64,000 nucleotides of DNA from contig CM065805.1 of NCBI GenBank assembly GCA_033398695.1, positions 73,934,762 through 73,998,761 of the forward strand. The letters are read 5' to 3'. A program made the translations under genes and the position numbers. Positions 1-10,074 of this stretch are shown here, in pieces; position 1 is the stretch's first letter, and every line of letters starts with the position of its first letter. A model generated the notes under the pieces. That model had not been told where the DNA came from and ran no database searches. It worked only from the letters and a program-made list of their open reading frames with translations. This DNA is from Orobanche coerulescens (Eukaryota; Streptophyta; Magnoliopsida; Lamiales; Orobanchaceae).

Positions 1-2010
1 AATCCGTTCCTAAAACTCCACATGAGATGTGGGAAGGAAGGAAACCAAGTCTTAATCATATTAGGATTTGGGGATGTCCCGCCTATGTCAAGAAGACTAA
101 GGTGGAAAAGTTGGAAGCTAGGTCTGCGAAGGGACGTTTCATTGGATTCCCGTCTGGGACGATGGGATATCTATTCTACATGCCCGAAGATCGAAGGATC
201 ATTGTTGCTTTACAAGCACACTTCCTGGAAGATGAGTTCATTCAGGAAGGCGGAGCAGGTAGAAGTATTTCTTTAGAAGAATACAATGAAACACCTCGAG
301 AGACACCTGTGCAAGAAACTGGAACCGAACTTTCTGAAACACAAGTACAACCACCTCGTAGGTCTAGTAGGGTGTCTCATTTACGAGAGGTATGGGCTTG
401 TGCACTTGGAGGCCGGGTCTCCATGAGGTTCCAAGTGATAGCCAAGAGACCGACCCAACAACCTATGACCAAGCGATGGTGGATGTAGACTCGCGAAATG
501 GCGTGAAGCTATGGAAGCCGAGATAGACTCGATGCATGTCAATCAGTCTGGACTCTAGTAGACCGCCCCAAGGGCATAGTGCCTATTGGGAACAAGTGGA
601 TCTACAAGAGAAAGACGATGGTGATGGCAAGGTTGACGCCTATAAGGCCGGGCTTGTGGCAAAGGGTTATACCCGAAAGGAAGGGATCGATTACCACGAT
701 ACCTTCTCGCCCGTAGCCATGATCAAGTCTATTCGCATGATGCTTGCTATAGCTGCCTACCACGATTATGAGATATGGCAAATGGACGTAAAGACGGCTT
801 TCCTTAATGGATTCCTCGAGGAGGAAATCTATATGGAGCAGCCTAAAGGCTTTGTGTCCGAAGTCGATATTCGTAAAGTGTGCAAGCTCCAGCGTTCCAT
901 TTATGGATCAAGCAAGCGTCGCGTAGTTGGAACCTTCGTTTTGACGAGGCGGTCAAAGAGTTTGAATTCGTGCAAAATGAAGAGGAACCTTGTGTATACA
1001 AGAAGGTTAGTGGGAGCAAGATCGCATTCTTAGTACTATATGTAGATGACATTCTACTAATAGGAAATGATGTGGGAATGCTCGATTGTGAAAGCTTGGC
1101 TTTGAGTAATTTCTCCATGAAAGACTTGGGAGAAGCAACCTATATTCTTGGTATTCGACTCTCTGGGATAGAGCGAAGAGAACAATAGGCCTTTCCCAAG
1201 CCCTCTATATAGATAAGATCTTAAAGCGATTTAAGATGGATGATTCTAAAAGAGGGTTCCTACCGATGCGACATGGAATAAAACTCACCTTGAAGATGTG
1301 TCCTCAAAGTGAGGAACAACGAAAGGAAATGAGTAATATACCATATGCTTCGGCCGTGGGTAGCCTTATGTATGCTATGTTGTGTACAAGACTCGACATC
1401 GCGCATCGTAAGCGTGGTGAGTAGGTTTCGAGCAAACCCTGTAGGGAACATTGGGTGCCGTAAAGAACGTTCTCAAGTACTTAAGAAGGACTAGAGATAT
1501 GGTTCTAATGTATGGCGGTGGAGAATTGGATGTGGTGGGATTCACCGATTCGGACTTCCAAGGAGGCGAAGGGCGACTCGATGTCCACTTCGGCTACATA
1601 TTTACTCTTAATGGAGGAGCAGATCTTGGCGTAGTGCCAAGCAAAGCGCGGCTTGATTCCACACTGTCAGCCGAGTATCAAGCGGCCTCGGAGGCTTCAA
1701 GGAAGGGTTACGGATTAAGAAGTTTCTAGGAGAACTTCAAATGATACCATGTCTTGAAATTTGCTGTTCCATTTATCTGCGACAACGACGGAGTCACAGA
1801 GCCAAGGAGCCGAGGTTTCACAACAAGACACCAAACATATTGAGAGGAAGTATCATCTCGTAAGAGAATTTGTTCGCAAGGGATACATTGTCTTGCATAG
1901 AGTAGACTCGGCCGACAACGTCGCCGATCCACCGACTAAGCCACTATCTCGGACTAGCTTGGAGCGTCATCTGGAGAACATGGGTATTAGATACCATAGT
2001 GTGTGGCATT
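1..2010 (+). pseudogene. pol: Copia-1 pol remnant (integrase C-terminus, RT, RNase H), Angela-like
   Basis: This is the 3' half of a Ty1/copia polyprotein, cut by the window start. In order: the post-catalytic integrase region (about 27-490, with GRKPSLNHIRIWGCPAYV), reverse transcriptase (about 600-1190, with QMDVKTAFLNG and the catalytic LYVDDILL near 1036-1060), then RNase H (about 1451-2010, with a FTDSDF aspartate, an SAEYQA glutamate and ADNVADPPTKPL at the end). The pieces lie in all three frames (27-488, 536-1033, 880-1188, 1236-1424, 1451-1729, 1761-2012), so there are at least five frameshifts and no function is left. The wording of the RT and RNase H motifs and the LTR start fit the Angela/BARE lineage; that assignment is from memory of the family. 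Gag and protease would lie upstream of the window. Confidence 0.85.
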
Positions 2011-2016
2011 GAGTGC

Positions 2017-2027
2017 AAGTGGGAGAT
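2017..2027 (+). other. Polypurine tract of Copia-1
   Basis: The purine-rich stretch AAGTGGGAGA(T) sits directly before the TGTTAGG start of the LTR and just after the RNase H frame. This is the usual place and wording for the plus-strand primer of copia elements. Confidence 0.75.
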
Positions 2028-3998
2028 TGTTAGGAGTATGCCCTCGAATGCCACTCAGAGGTTGTTGAGTGAGGGCATTGTACTTGTAATTATGTAAACC
2101 ATTTATATAAGGCAAATGAATGTTTCTTTATTTAGTGGTAGTTCTTGGCATTCCTAACTCGTAAATAAACATATAGAAACTAGTCCATGTATTTGAGAGC
2201 AAAACGTTCCACTCCTTATTGGATAAGGGGGTCGGCACTGGAAAGGTTATAGCTCAAATACTTAATCGTTCGCAAGTCGATGAAACTTGGTAGGCGTTAA
2301 GTTTATGTGAAGACTTGTATGACGTGTTCTTTGACATGGAGAGTTCCTGTCGAAAACTAATGGTTAGTGGGAGCACACTTTATAGGTATGCTAATTGGAT
2401 TAGTATACTCGAACCGACTCACCCTCGATTCGTCACATGGATTTCACTCCGGATCACAATGACGGAATCGAAAGGTTGTGATAGGTATTCGTGAACCTTC
2501 GACTTGAGGATTTAGTAGGGATGTGCTTGTGACGTCAAGATTTTCATTAGAGTAGTTCGACCACCGTAAACCGGAAGGCGGGGGTCAACCTCGGCGTGCA
2601 TCTTGGACGGCAAGTAGCGAGTCCTACCGAATACCAAGATAGAATTCTTTCTCCCGTTAGTGAGCGGGTTATATGTCCTATGCGGTTATTGGCAAATGAG
2701 ATCATAAGTCTTTGGCCAAAGCATTGGAGCTAGTTGTATTAGATACACGGCTCGATGATCTCGATTTGCATTAACGCATGCATAGCGTCAAATACGTATA
2801 TGGTTTGGTGACCGTGACCCTATAACTTGATCGGGACATTTGAAAGAAGGGTTTATACATTATCTTGGTATTCACGTGAGAATGGTTCTTGAATGATCCC
2901 AATCATTCGTTCTCGATCGAAGTACAGTGTAGGCCACCAGTGGCTAGGTGGTGCTACTACTCTTTGGTTCCTCCCATTCTTTGGCCCGAGACGGACCTAC
3001 CGAGTCGCGCATTAGGATTGACAACGGAATGAATCGAGCTAATTATCTCATTATGAATATTAGATATTGGATATCTAATTTTGGAACATTGGATGTTTAA
3101 ATCGATTTATTGGATAAATTGATTTACGGCTAATGAATTAAATAAATTCTTGGGTGATTAATTTAATTCATGAATATAATTATTTCTTGGAGAAATTAAT
3201 TATGTTATTTTGTATTTTATATTTTTAATTAATTGGATTAATTAAACGACATAAATAAATCGGAACGGAATAGGAGTTTATCTGTTTGGACTCACGGAGT
3301 CAAAGCGAACCGAACTCGACCGTTTTCTAGCATGGGCCAACCCCCCACTTATTACCATGTGTGTGTATTGACTTGTCCCCATCATGGTTTTGGAATCTCA
3401 TGTGATTGAGGGGACAAGTATCATATACATTATATGGGGAATCAAATCATGATATATGTATTTTTATTCATGTGGGTTGAATAAGAATATATACAAGACT
3501 TTGATCTCTCATCCTCACAATACTTCTTGGCATTTACGTATCATTGAGTTTGAGAGAGAGAGAGAAAATTGTTTTCTCTTTAGTCATCTTCTTCTTCAAC
3601 CTTGTTCTTGTTTTCTTAGAGAAAAATATCAAGACATAAAGAGAGAGTAAGATTAAAACACTTAGAGTGTAGTAATCTTTACATATATAGCTTCATCACC
3701 TAGCTCTAGCCGTATCCTCGGAGGATAGCAAGGTGTTGTCATTCCGTTCGTTTCTCCGGCGCGTGGCAAGTAGAGACGCGGTGTTTTCGGCGTTGGATCG
3801 TTCAAGAGCTTGGGGAATAGCTCAAGAGAAGGTTACCATTTAATCAACGGACTTCGAGGGTTAGTTTTTACAACTCTTGCTTTTCGTTTATATATTCGTA
3901 TATACGTAGCTCGATCGATCATCGTAGGGATTCGGATCGAATTAATTTTCGTTTTACCGCTTCCGCTGGGCCTTCGTTTTAGGCACCGAATCCCAACA
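2028..3998 (+). repeat. 3' LTR of Copia-1 (1,971 bp)
   Basis: The repeat starts TGTTAGGAGTATGCCC and ends ATCCCAACA, so TGTTAGG pairs with CCCAACA as a terminal inverted repeat. About 2 kb is long for copia but normal for Angela/BARE elements, whose LTRs begin in a very similar way. The middle (about 3050-3260) is AT-rich; a GA microsatellite lies near 3553-3565. The element's other LTR is outside the window. The five bases after it, GTTAT (3999-4003), should be the target-site duplication. No other gene is visible in this stretch. Confidence 0.85.
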
Positions 3999-4370
3999 GT
4001 TATGACATTCGAACATGAGTTCGACTTTCCTTTCCCAATCAAGATATGCTTTGGGGTCACTCTTACCTTGAAATGGAGGGACGTTGAGTTTGATATTTCT
4101 CAAGTTTCCATCTTGACGATTATCCTCATTGTTACCTCGTCGATGTCTTCTTGGATTTCTTTCGAAATCCTCTTCATCCGAGTATTCATCATTAACTCGC
4201 AAGGCACGCCTTGGGAGAAATGTTCGTCTAGCTTGAGGGTTCTCTATTTGTTCCATGCGTGCATGCATAGGTTCAAGTTGAGCTTTAAGTTTAGTATCAA
4301 ACATTTGCTCTATTTGCTCCATCATAGTTGGTATGTCGAACTTTTGGGAATTTTCTTCGGCTTCGGTCAT
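3999..4370 (-). pseudogene. gag: Gypsy-0 gag N-terminal fragment, cut by Copia-1
   Basis: A minus-strand frame begins with ATG at 4370 (MTEAEENSQKFD) and reads into a retrotransposon gag domain: a coiled-coil-like start (MMEQIEQMFDTKLKAQ), an R/D/E-rich linker, then NVPPFQGKSDPKAYLDWE and VELMFECHN, the signature of plant gypsy gag proteins of the 'PPFQG..DP.AYL.WE' kind. The reading stops making sense exactly at 3999, where the Copia-1 LTR ends, so the gene was split by that insertion. The long upstream open stretch (to 4634) lacks an ATG in a sensible place and is leader sequence. Lineage within gypsy is not certain. Confidence 0.8.
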
Positions 4371-4634
4371 GATGTTCACGTGATTAAGAGGTGGTATGAG
4401 GGTAAGGTATGGTTGAAATATTATGAAGATAGGAAGGCTAAGAACTCGTGTATATGGTACGATAAATTTTGGTAATATAGGGAAGGAAGGTAAGGGACGT
4501 AGTATATGTTGTATGTGGTAGGAGATGTGAAGTGATGGAATGATATAGTATGGTAAAAGAAAAAAAAATGAATCAAACAGTGTATGGATGGTGATGAAAA
4601 CCAAATGATTAAGATGATGTTGGAACGGCTCCAA

Positions 4635-4647
4635 GGCTCCGATACCA
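4635..4647 (-). other. Primer-binding site of Gypsy-0
   Basis: Read on the minus strand this is TGGTATCGGAGCC, a near match to the complement of the 3' end of plant initiator Met-tRNA. It lies two bases inside the LTR edge at 4650, which shows that the LTR to its right is the 5' LTR of a minus-strand element. Confidence 0.8.
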
Positions 4648-4649
4648 AA

Positions 4650-5318
4650 TGATATGATTCTCTCCGAAAGATGATCAATTTTGCGGAAGAGATTTGAATG
4701 ATGTTCGAAATGTAAGTGATGACAAGTAACGTAACCGAGATGGATGAATTTTAGCGGATGAAACGGTCCTTAACCCAACAAAAGTGTAATGGCGAACTCT
4801 AGCAAGATAACTAGAACCCAACAATTATACGTTCGATGAACCTTGGAATCAAAGGGAAAAACGACACTTCGGGTGATAAACGAAGTGCTATTTTATATAT
4901 ATATCAAAACTGAATAAGTTATCAAACTTATGCAAATACAAAGTATTTATGAGTCTTTCAAATTGTGTCGTTACAAAAAACGAAAATGCTCCTTATATAG
5001 GTGACAGGAGCTACTAAGTAATGATAACACCAAAAGAAAGTTTAAGACTAAATGAGAAGAACAAAATGATGGTGTTGACCATGATTTGAAGCTTGCAACG
5101 GCTAGTGAGATGATGATGATGACCAAGACTTTTGAAAATGGACCAAGACTTGTAGTAATATTATCATTATGTGTGGAAGACTAAAATGGTGATGATGATG
5201 GCCAAGACTTGAGGAAGGCTTGCAACGGTGATGATGACCAAGATCTTCACTTTAAGGCCTTGAACACCAAGATTTAGTAGCAAAAAGTAGCAAGACTTTG
5301 AACCAAGACTTTGTATCA
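4650..5318 (-). repeat. 5' LTR of Gypsy-0 (right edge uncertain)
   Basis: The left edge TGATATGATTC is fixed by the adjoining primer-binding site. The right edge is inferred from TTTGTATCA at 5310-5318, which would give TGATA...TATCA ends and a 669-bp LTR; no second copy is present to test this. On the minus strand CTATATAAGG near 4993-5002 is a good TATA box. The half to its right has several loose repeats of a CCAAGACTT motif. Nothing coding is seen. Confidence 0.55.
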
Positions 5319-5498
5319 TGTGTAGAAGACTTTGTGAAACTTCCTTCTTTGTTCTTCTTTATTCCAACGGCTAGTAGCTTGAATTTGGGCCGAAATTCTT
5401 CATCCCATAATGATGCTCGGATCGTGTATCTTGATGACATTGATAGGTACTTTTCTTTTGACGTCTGTCTCGATCGGTTTCTTAGCCAATTCTCATTC
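5319..5498 (-). other. Unassigned retroelement tail
   Basis: This stretch lies between the inferred Gypsy-0 LTR and the stop codon of the NA-1 tail frame. It contains an 'ATTTCGGCC' motif (minus strand) that also occurs in the U3 or 3' ends of other gypsy LTRs here, so it is probably 3' untranslated or U3 sequence. I cannot place it in one element. Confidence 0.35.
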
Positions 5499-5893
5499 CT
5501 AAATAATTTGAACTAGACCGTTGATGGATTCTTTGAATCTTTTAGCTCTTGCCCTTGTGATTGGTCCGAGGGTACTTGAATCGGTTCCTTTGCATTCTCT
5601 AGTGTGTTCGCATCACGCCCTATCACCAGCGAAACACGGCGGTTGATCGGGGCAGCCTTGAAGTCCGAGTGTTCCTCACAAACACGGAGCCAATCTATGC
5701 ACGTATCTGGATTACTATATCTGTGAAACTCCGGTATGCTGCGGAATTTAGCCAAGAAATCAATATCGTTGGCGTCGTCTCTGTGTCTTGCTTGCATACG
5801 TTGCTCCGGTAAGCAGTTTAGTGCGTCACAGAGTTTCATCAAGAAATCGAGATCGGAGAAATATATAACAAGAGTCAAGAGATAGTTCTTCAC
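5499..5893 (-). pseudogene. NA-1 gag N-terminus joined to a TRARAK-type tail
   Basis: The start (MKNYLL then FSDLDFLMKL, QARHRDDANDIDFLAKF, IPEF) matches the first part of the NA-2 gag at 37966-38260. The NA-1 copy has lost the internal ATG of the MDFSDLDF start (it reads IYFSDLDF). After INRRVSLV the match stops and a different sequence follows. In another frame at 5541-5567 this gives GPITRARAK, with that frame closing at TAG 5499-5501. This motif is familiar as the C-terminal tail of many plant gypsy polyproteins. The middle of the protein is therefore missing and a frameshift separates the two ends. It is non-functional. Confidence 0.65.
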
Positions 5894-5931
5894 AAGAAAT
5901 CGTTGAAGAAATCGCCCAAGGAGATGACCTT

Positions 5932-5945
5932 GGGCTCCGATACCA
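5932..5945 (-). other. Primer-binding site of NA-1
   Basis: On the minus strand this reads TGGTATCGGAGCCC, complementary to initiator Met-tRNA. The surrounding sequence AGTGGTATCGGAGCCCAAGG is identical in NA-2 at 37912-37931, which shows the two are the same family. Confidence 0.8.
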
Positions 5946-5949
5946 CTTA

Positions 5950-7155
5950 TGATACGAATTCGCCTGGAAGAGTGGATACGTATCGGTCGGAGTATATGTA
6001 AGTGTATGATAGCGGAAGGCTTTTACAAGTAGAGTGTTTTTAGATGTATTTTGTGGGAGTAATATCGAACATGACAATGAAAATTCGAACAAATGAAAAA
6101 TGGAAGTAATATCGGAAAAAGTGATAATATCGATCAAAGTGATTCGACCGAACAAGAACAAAGGTTTATCGAATTATAACTATAATTCGATAAGTGATTT
6201 CTTCTCAAGACCTGTTGAGAATCAATCGGATTAATACTCGAAAACGCGTCGAATAAAAATCAAAGGTTTGATGAAAAGCATTCACCAAGAATAGAAAACA
6301 CAATGTGTATTCTTATACTTCAACATTCAAATTCCTTCTCTTACAATGCTTATACAATGCTATATATAGGAGACTTTAAGTCTTCCCATAATAAAAGAAA
6401 ATAATTCAAAGATTTATAAAATTTTTGAATAATCAAAACAAATCAACAATAAAATACAAAAGGAACAACAATCATAATTTTAGGGGACAATCCCTAAAAT
6501 GAGTAAAAGGCAAGGAAAAGACAAACACACAAAAAAAAAAACTATAAAAAGGGAGCAATCTGCCGGCAGGACACGGGCCGTGCCAGGCGACACGGCCGTG
6601 GTGCGACAACGACCGGCAGGGACTCGACCGAGTCCGCTTGACACGGTCGCGGTGTGACAAGAACGTCCGACAGCGACTCGACCGCGTGGCGTGACCGTGA
6701 CGTCCGACATCGACTCGACCGCGCGGCACGACAAGGACGTTCAGCATTGACTCGACCGTTCCAGGAACACGGTCGGGCATCTGGGCAGTCAGTTTGGCTT
6801 ATCCGGCACATCTCGGCACAGGCCGTGTCGGACGACACGGTCGGGTTCGGCCGACAGTGACTTTGGCATTTCCGGACGAACACAGCACGGGCCGTGTCGG
6901 ATGACACGGCCGAGTTCGGTCGGCAGTGCTTGGCATTTTCCGGCAGGTTGCGATATTTTCTGGCAGGATCGACATTTTCCGGCAGGTTGGACATTTTCCG
7001 GCAGGTTGTGACATTTTCCGGCAGGTTGTGTCATTTTCCGGCTTGTGTCCGTTTTCTCGCCTAAAAATGTCGTCGTACGTGCATGACGCGTTGTAAGGCC
7101 ATTTACGTCGATCCTTGCTTCATTTTCTTTATTCGGACTAGTCAATTCCGTATCA
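5950..7155 (-). repeat. 5' LTR of NA-1 (1,206 bp)
   Basis: The ends are TGATACGAATTC and TTCCGTATCA, with the primer-binding site just outside the left end, so the element reads to the left. On the minus strand the LTR opens with codons of the conserved tail (RIDV, LTTRHARTTTFLGEKTD) and then enters a GC-rich cassette (about 7045-6560) of GACACGG palindromes and CCGGCAGG repeats. A TATA box CTATATATAG lies near 6360-6369. The bases to the right, GCTAA (7156-7160), would be the target duplication, but no 3' LTR of this copy is present. Confidence 0.8.
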
Positions 7156-8167
7156 GCTAACTCGTCGGGCGTAGCGCACGCTGGTCGGTCATAGCGCACG
7201 CTACCAGGATGGGCAGAAGGGTTTTTGAACAGGGCAGAAAGGTTCTGGACTTGGGATCGACACTGTGGCGCACGCTAAAGGCGGCGGTGCGCGCTAACTC
7301 GGCGGTACAGCGCATGCTAACTCGACTGAGTAGCGCACACTGTCAGACGTGGTGCACGCCAGCTCGGCTGGGCAGAAGGGTATGGGCTGCAGGCCTAGGC
7401 CGATAGCGCACGCTATTCGGAAAGCGCTAGCGCGCGCTAGGGCGCACCTATATAAATACATGTGTTGCGGTCAACACTTGTCATTTTCACCTTCTTTCCT
7501 CTTCTCCAAGTTTCTAGACGACTCCAGGGTTCTGTAGGCGAGGGTTTCAGCGCAGCACGGTTGAAACTCAGATCATTTCAACTTCAAGCAAAGATCTATC
7601 AATCCTACATTATTTTCACCAAGGAATTGAGGTAATCCTTCCGTAGAACCCTAACTTTGGGGAAGTTTGGGGGTTTTGGGGATCTCATTTCTCCAACCGT
7701 TTTAGCTCCAAATTTATGATGAATTATAGTTGAAAATAGTTGCATAAGTATGATTTCATGATTTCCTCAAGGTTTTGTGGATTGATTCCAAATCTTCTTT
7801 TGTAAATCGAGCAAAACCAGTTATGCCACCGTAGTGCTCGATGAAATGTTCCTAAGGGTAGAACTTAGGATGGATTTTAGTGTTTCCAACAAAATTGTAA
7901 ATGATTGAGCCTCGATGTTTGTTAGGAGTGGGATTTGGAAGATAGTTCGGACCGTGGCCTAGTTCGTTGTTGTTCCTTTGAGAGTTAGAAAATACAGGCA
8001 AGTACTTTATTGCATTAGTTTATGGCATGCATTTCTGTGATGAATTAGTTACTGAAGAGTGTTGAAAGGTTGTTCTAGGGTACTCTCGATTAACTCGACG
8101 GGGTCAGACGGGGACTTGGTGGCTTAGCGGCTGGGCCGGGTCGCGAGAGATACTTTGAGTGGATATT
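7156..8167 (+). repeat. X-LTR, left part: unclassified LTR split by CRM-1
   Basis: This stretch has no gene. It opens with about eight imperfect copies of AGCGCACGCT (7170-7440), followed directly by a TATA box and then a leader-like region with no start of a retroelement protein. It continues after CRM-1 at 36484. The arrangement (palindrome cassette, TATA, long transcribed part) is that of a gypsy LTR read in plus orientation, and the cassette is the type found in Tekay-1. The true LTR ends are not visible: NA-1 cuts the left side and NA-2 the right. Confidence 0.5.
7448..7456 (+). promoter_or_regulatory. TATA box of X-LTR
   Basis: CTATATAAA lies about 10 bp after the last AGCGCGCGCT-type repeat. 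The same order and spacing (palindrome array, then TATA) is seen in both Tekay-1 LTRs. Confidence 0.6.
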
Positions 8168-9132
8168 TGATGCGATTATGACATCTCCAAACGAAGCAAG
8201 CGAAGTAAGAATTGACGTAGGTGATGATACCACGTTGCATGCACATGCACCTACGTACTTCGGTGAAAAAACAAACGCGGAAATGGGAACGATCTTAATA
8301 ATCGAAATTGGGATAACTTAGACGTATCAAAACATGCATACGTATGCATGTTCATGCATACAAAATTGGCCATTAGGGGGAGATTTCGGCCGATTGTGAC
8401 ATGCATCCATGAAGGATCTTTTGTCCCCACTACTTTAAAATTTGCTTTCATTTTCAAAGTCCACCATATCAAGATCAAGGATAGAGATTTGATTCACTCC
8501 ACCCTTTTGAAAGAAATCGGCCGAACCACATGGAGAAGAAGATGCCAAGAAGTCCCTTCCATTTTCAAGTCCTTGTCAAAGACTTAAAAAAGATATCACA
8601 TGAGAAAGATGATTATCTCCATCCTTCAAGTACCCCACGGCCGAAATAAAGGAGGAAGAAGCCATGCATGATGTTGCTTTCAATCTTTGTCAAAGTCTTG
8701 ATAGTTTAGTTTATTATTTACTTGTCTTTTAGCTTGATCTTGTGTGATCTTGTTTGATCTTATTAGTAGTTGTAATGGCTATATATTAGCCTCATATTCA
8801 TCATTTGAAATCAACTTTGAAGCTTATGAAAAACGAAATACATGTTATGTATTCTTGTTGAATGATTTTCAGCACACCTTGATTATAATTCGACGCGTCT
8901 TCGAGTTGTAATTTAATCAATTCTCAATAGGTCTTGAGGAGAGATTGTCTTATCAAACTATAGGTCTAGTTTGATAATTTACTTTCATATTATCTTGTTT
9001 ACGTAAGCCGAATTGCCCTACTTTCGGTTAATTCATACAAGTGTTACACATATACGAGTGTTGTGAGGTAAAAGATATATCCGCTGCATTTTCCGGCGAA
9101 TTTACGTTCATCTTAATACGTAATTCGTATCA
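8168..9132 (+). repeat. 5' LTR of CRM-1 (965 bp)
   Basis: It begins TGATGCGATTATGAC and ends ACGTAATTCGTATCA. The first 150 bp repeat the end of the pol frame of the 3' LTR copy (PSNEASEVRIDVGDD-like, then APTYFGEKT). A TATA box CTATATATTA lies at 8779-8788. There is no GC-rich cassette in this LTR, in contrast to the CRM-3 and NA LTRs. Confidence 0.85.
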
Positions 9133-9135
9133 TTA

Positions 9136-9149
9136 GTGGCATCGGAGAC
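9136..9149 (+). other. Primer-binding site of CRM-1
   Basis: TGGCATCGGAGACC follows the LTR by three bases and resembles the Met-tRNA complement TGGTATCAGAGCC with a few changes. Confidence 0.75.
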
Positions 9150-9207
9150 CAAGGTTATTTCCTTGTCGAAATTCTCTTGGCGATTTTCTGGAGTAAGCTA
9201 TCTTATC

Positions 9208-10053
9208 ATGGATTTTTCCGACGATTTCATGGAGAAACTCCATGAGGCATTACAAAATATACAAGAACCACGTTTTCAAGCTAGAAGAGGAGGATATAAT
9301 GCACATTCACCGCGTCATGTAGATGAATTTAAGGTAAATAAACTTCCAGAATTTTTCGGAGGTACCAATCCCGAAGTCTACTTAAAGTGGGAGAGAAAGA
9401 TTGAACGTATGTTCGACTTCAAGAAACTTAACGATGAGAAATGGTGCAAATATGCGATTCTCAAGTTAGGTAAGGGCGCTTCCCTATGGTTCGAGGGTGT
9501 GAAAACACAACGAGCTCGTGCGGGAAAAGAGAAAATCCGTTCTTGGGATTCGTTGAAGAAAAAACTAAGTAAAAGGTATGTCCCAACATCACATCGGTTA
9601 ACCTTATACCGAAAAATTGCGGAGTTCGTGCAAGGGAATCTAAGTGTGGAAGAATACATCGAAGAATTTGAAGGCTTGGCCTTAATGGGAGAACTTGAAG
9701 AAAATGAAGAACAAAGAATGTCACGTTTCTTACGTGGCCTAAACCGAAACATTGCAAATACGGCGGAATTATACCCATGCGGAGATTTTGACACTTTATG
9801 CGGACTATGCATAATAATTGAAGCTCAATACAAGTTGAAGTTTACCAAACCCGAATTCTCATACAAATTCGGAAATGCAAGTGCCGGCTCAAGTTCGACT
9901 ACGAAACCTACCGTACCTTCTCAAGTCCTTACCCCGACCCCAAAGGTTCCTCACGTTTCCAAAGAAACAAGCTTGGCTAAAGTACGATGTTTTAAATGTC
10001 AAGGCTTTGGTCACTATCAAAATGCATGCCCTGATAAAGAGACGAACTTTTAG
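9208..10053 (+). pseudogene. gag: CRM-1 gag (capsid and CCHC zinc knuckle)
   Basis: I chose ATG 9208 (MDFSDDFMEKL) because the same start is conserved in CRM-3 and NA-2; the frame is open upstream to 9136 but without a conserved start. The capsid part includes LPEFFGGTNPEVYLKWERK, LGKGASLWFEGVK, WDSLKKKLSKRYVP and FLRGLNRNIAN. The nucleic-acid-binding knuckle CFKCQGFGHYQNAC (CX2CX4HX4C) is at 9988-10029. The frame then ends at a TAG inside a 17-bp tandem duplication. The linker seen in CRM-3 and CRM-4 (TLREA..VREELLAE) is missing here, so gag is no longer in frame with pol. The protein would have formed the virus-like particle. Confidence 0.85.
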
Positions 10054-10074
10054 TCGAGACGAACTTTTAGTCGA
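10041..10074 (+). repeat. 17-bp tandem duplication at the gag/pol border
   Basis: GACGAACTTTTAGTCGA occurs twice in direct succession (10041-10057 and 10058-10074). Each copy brings a TAG, and the change of frame behind it separates gag from the protease. Confidence 0.9.

Noticed and set aside
3810..4475. 221-residue plus-strand frame across the Copia-1 LTR edge
   Set aside because: It is antisense to the Gypsy-0 gag and crosses an insertion joint.
5932..5945. Many TGGTATCGGAGCC-like sequences that resemble tRNA 3' ends
   Set aside because: They are single primer-binding sites next to LTRs; no cloverleaf or tRNA body is present.
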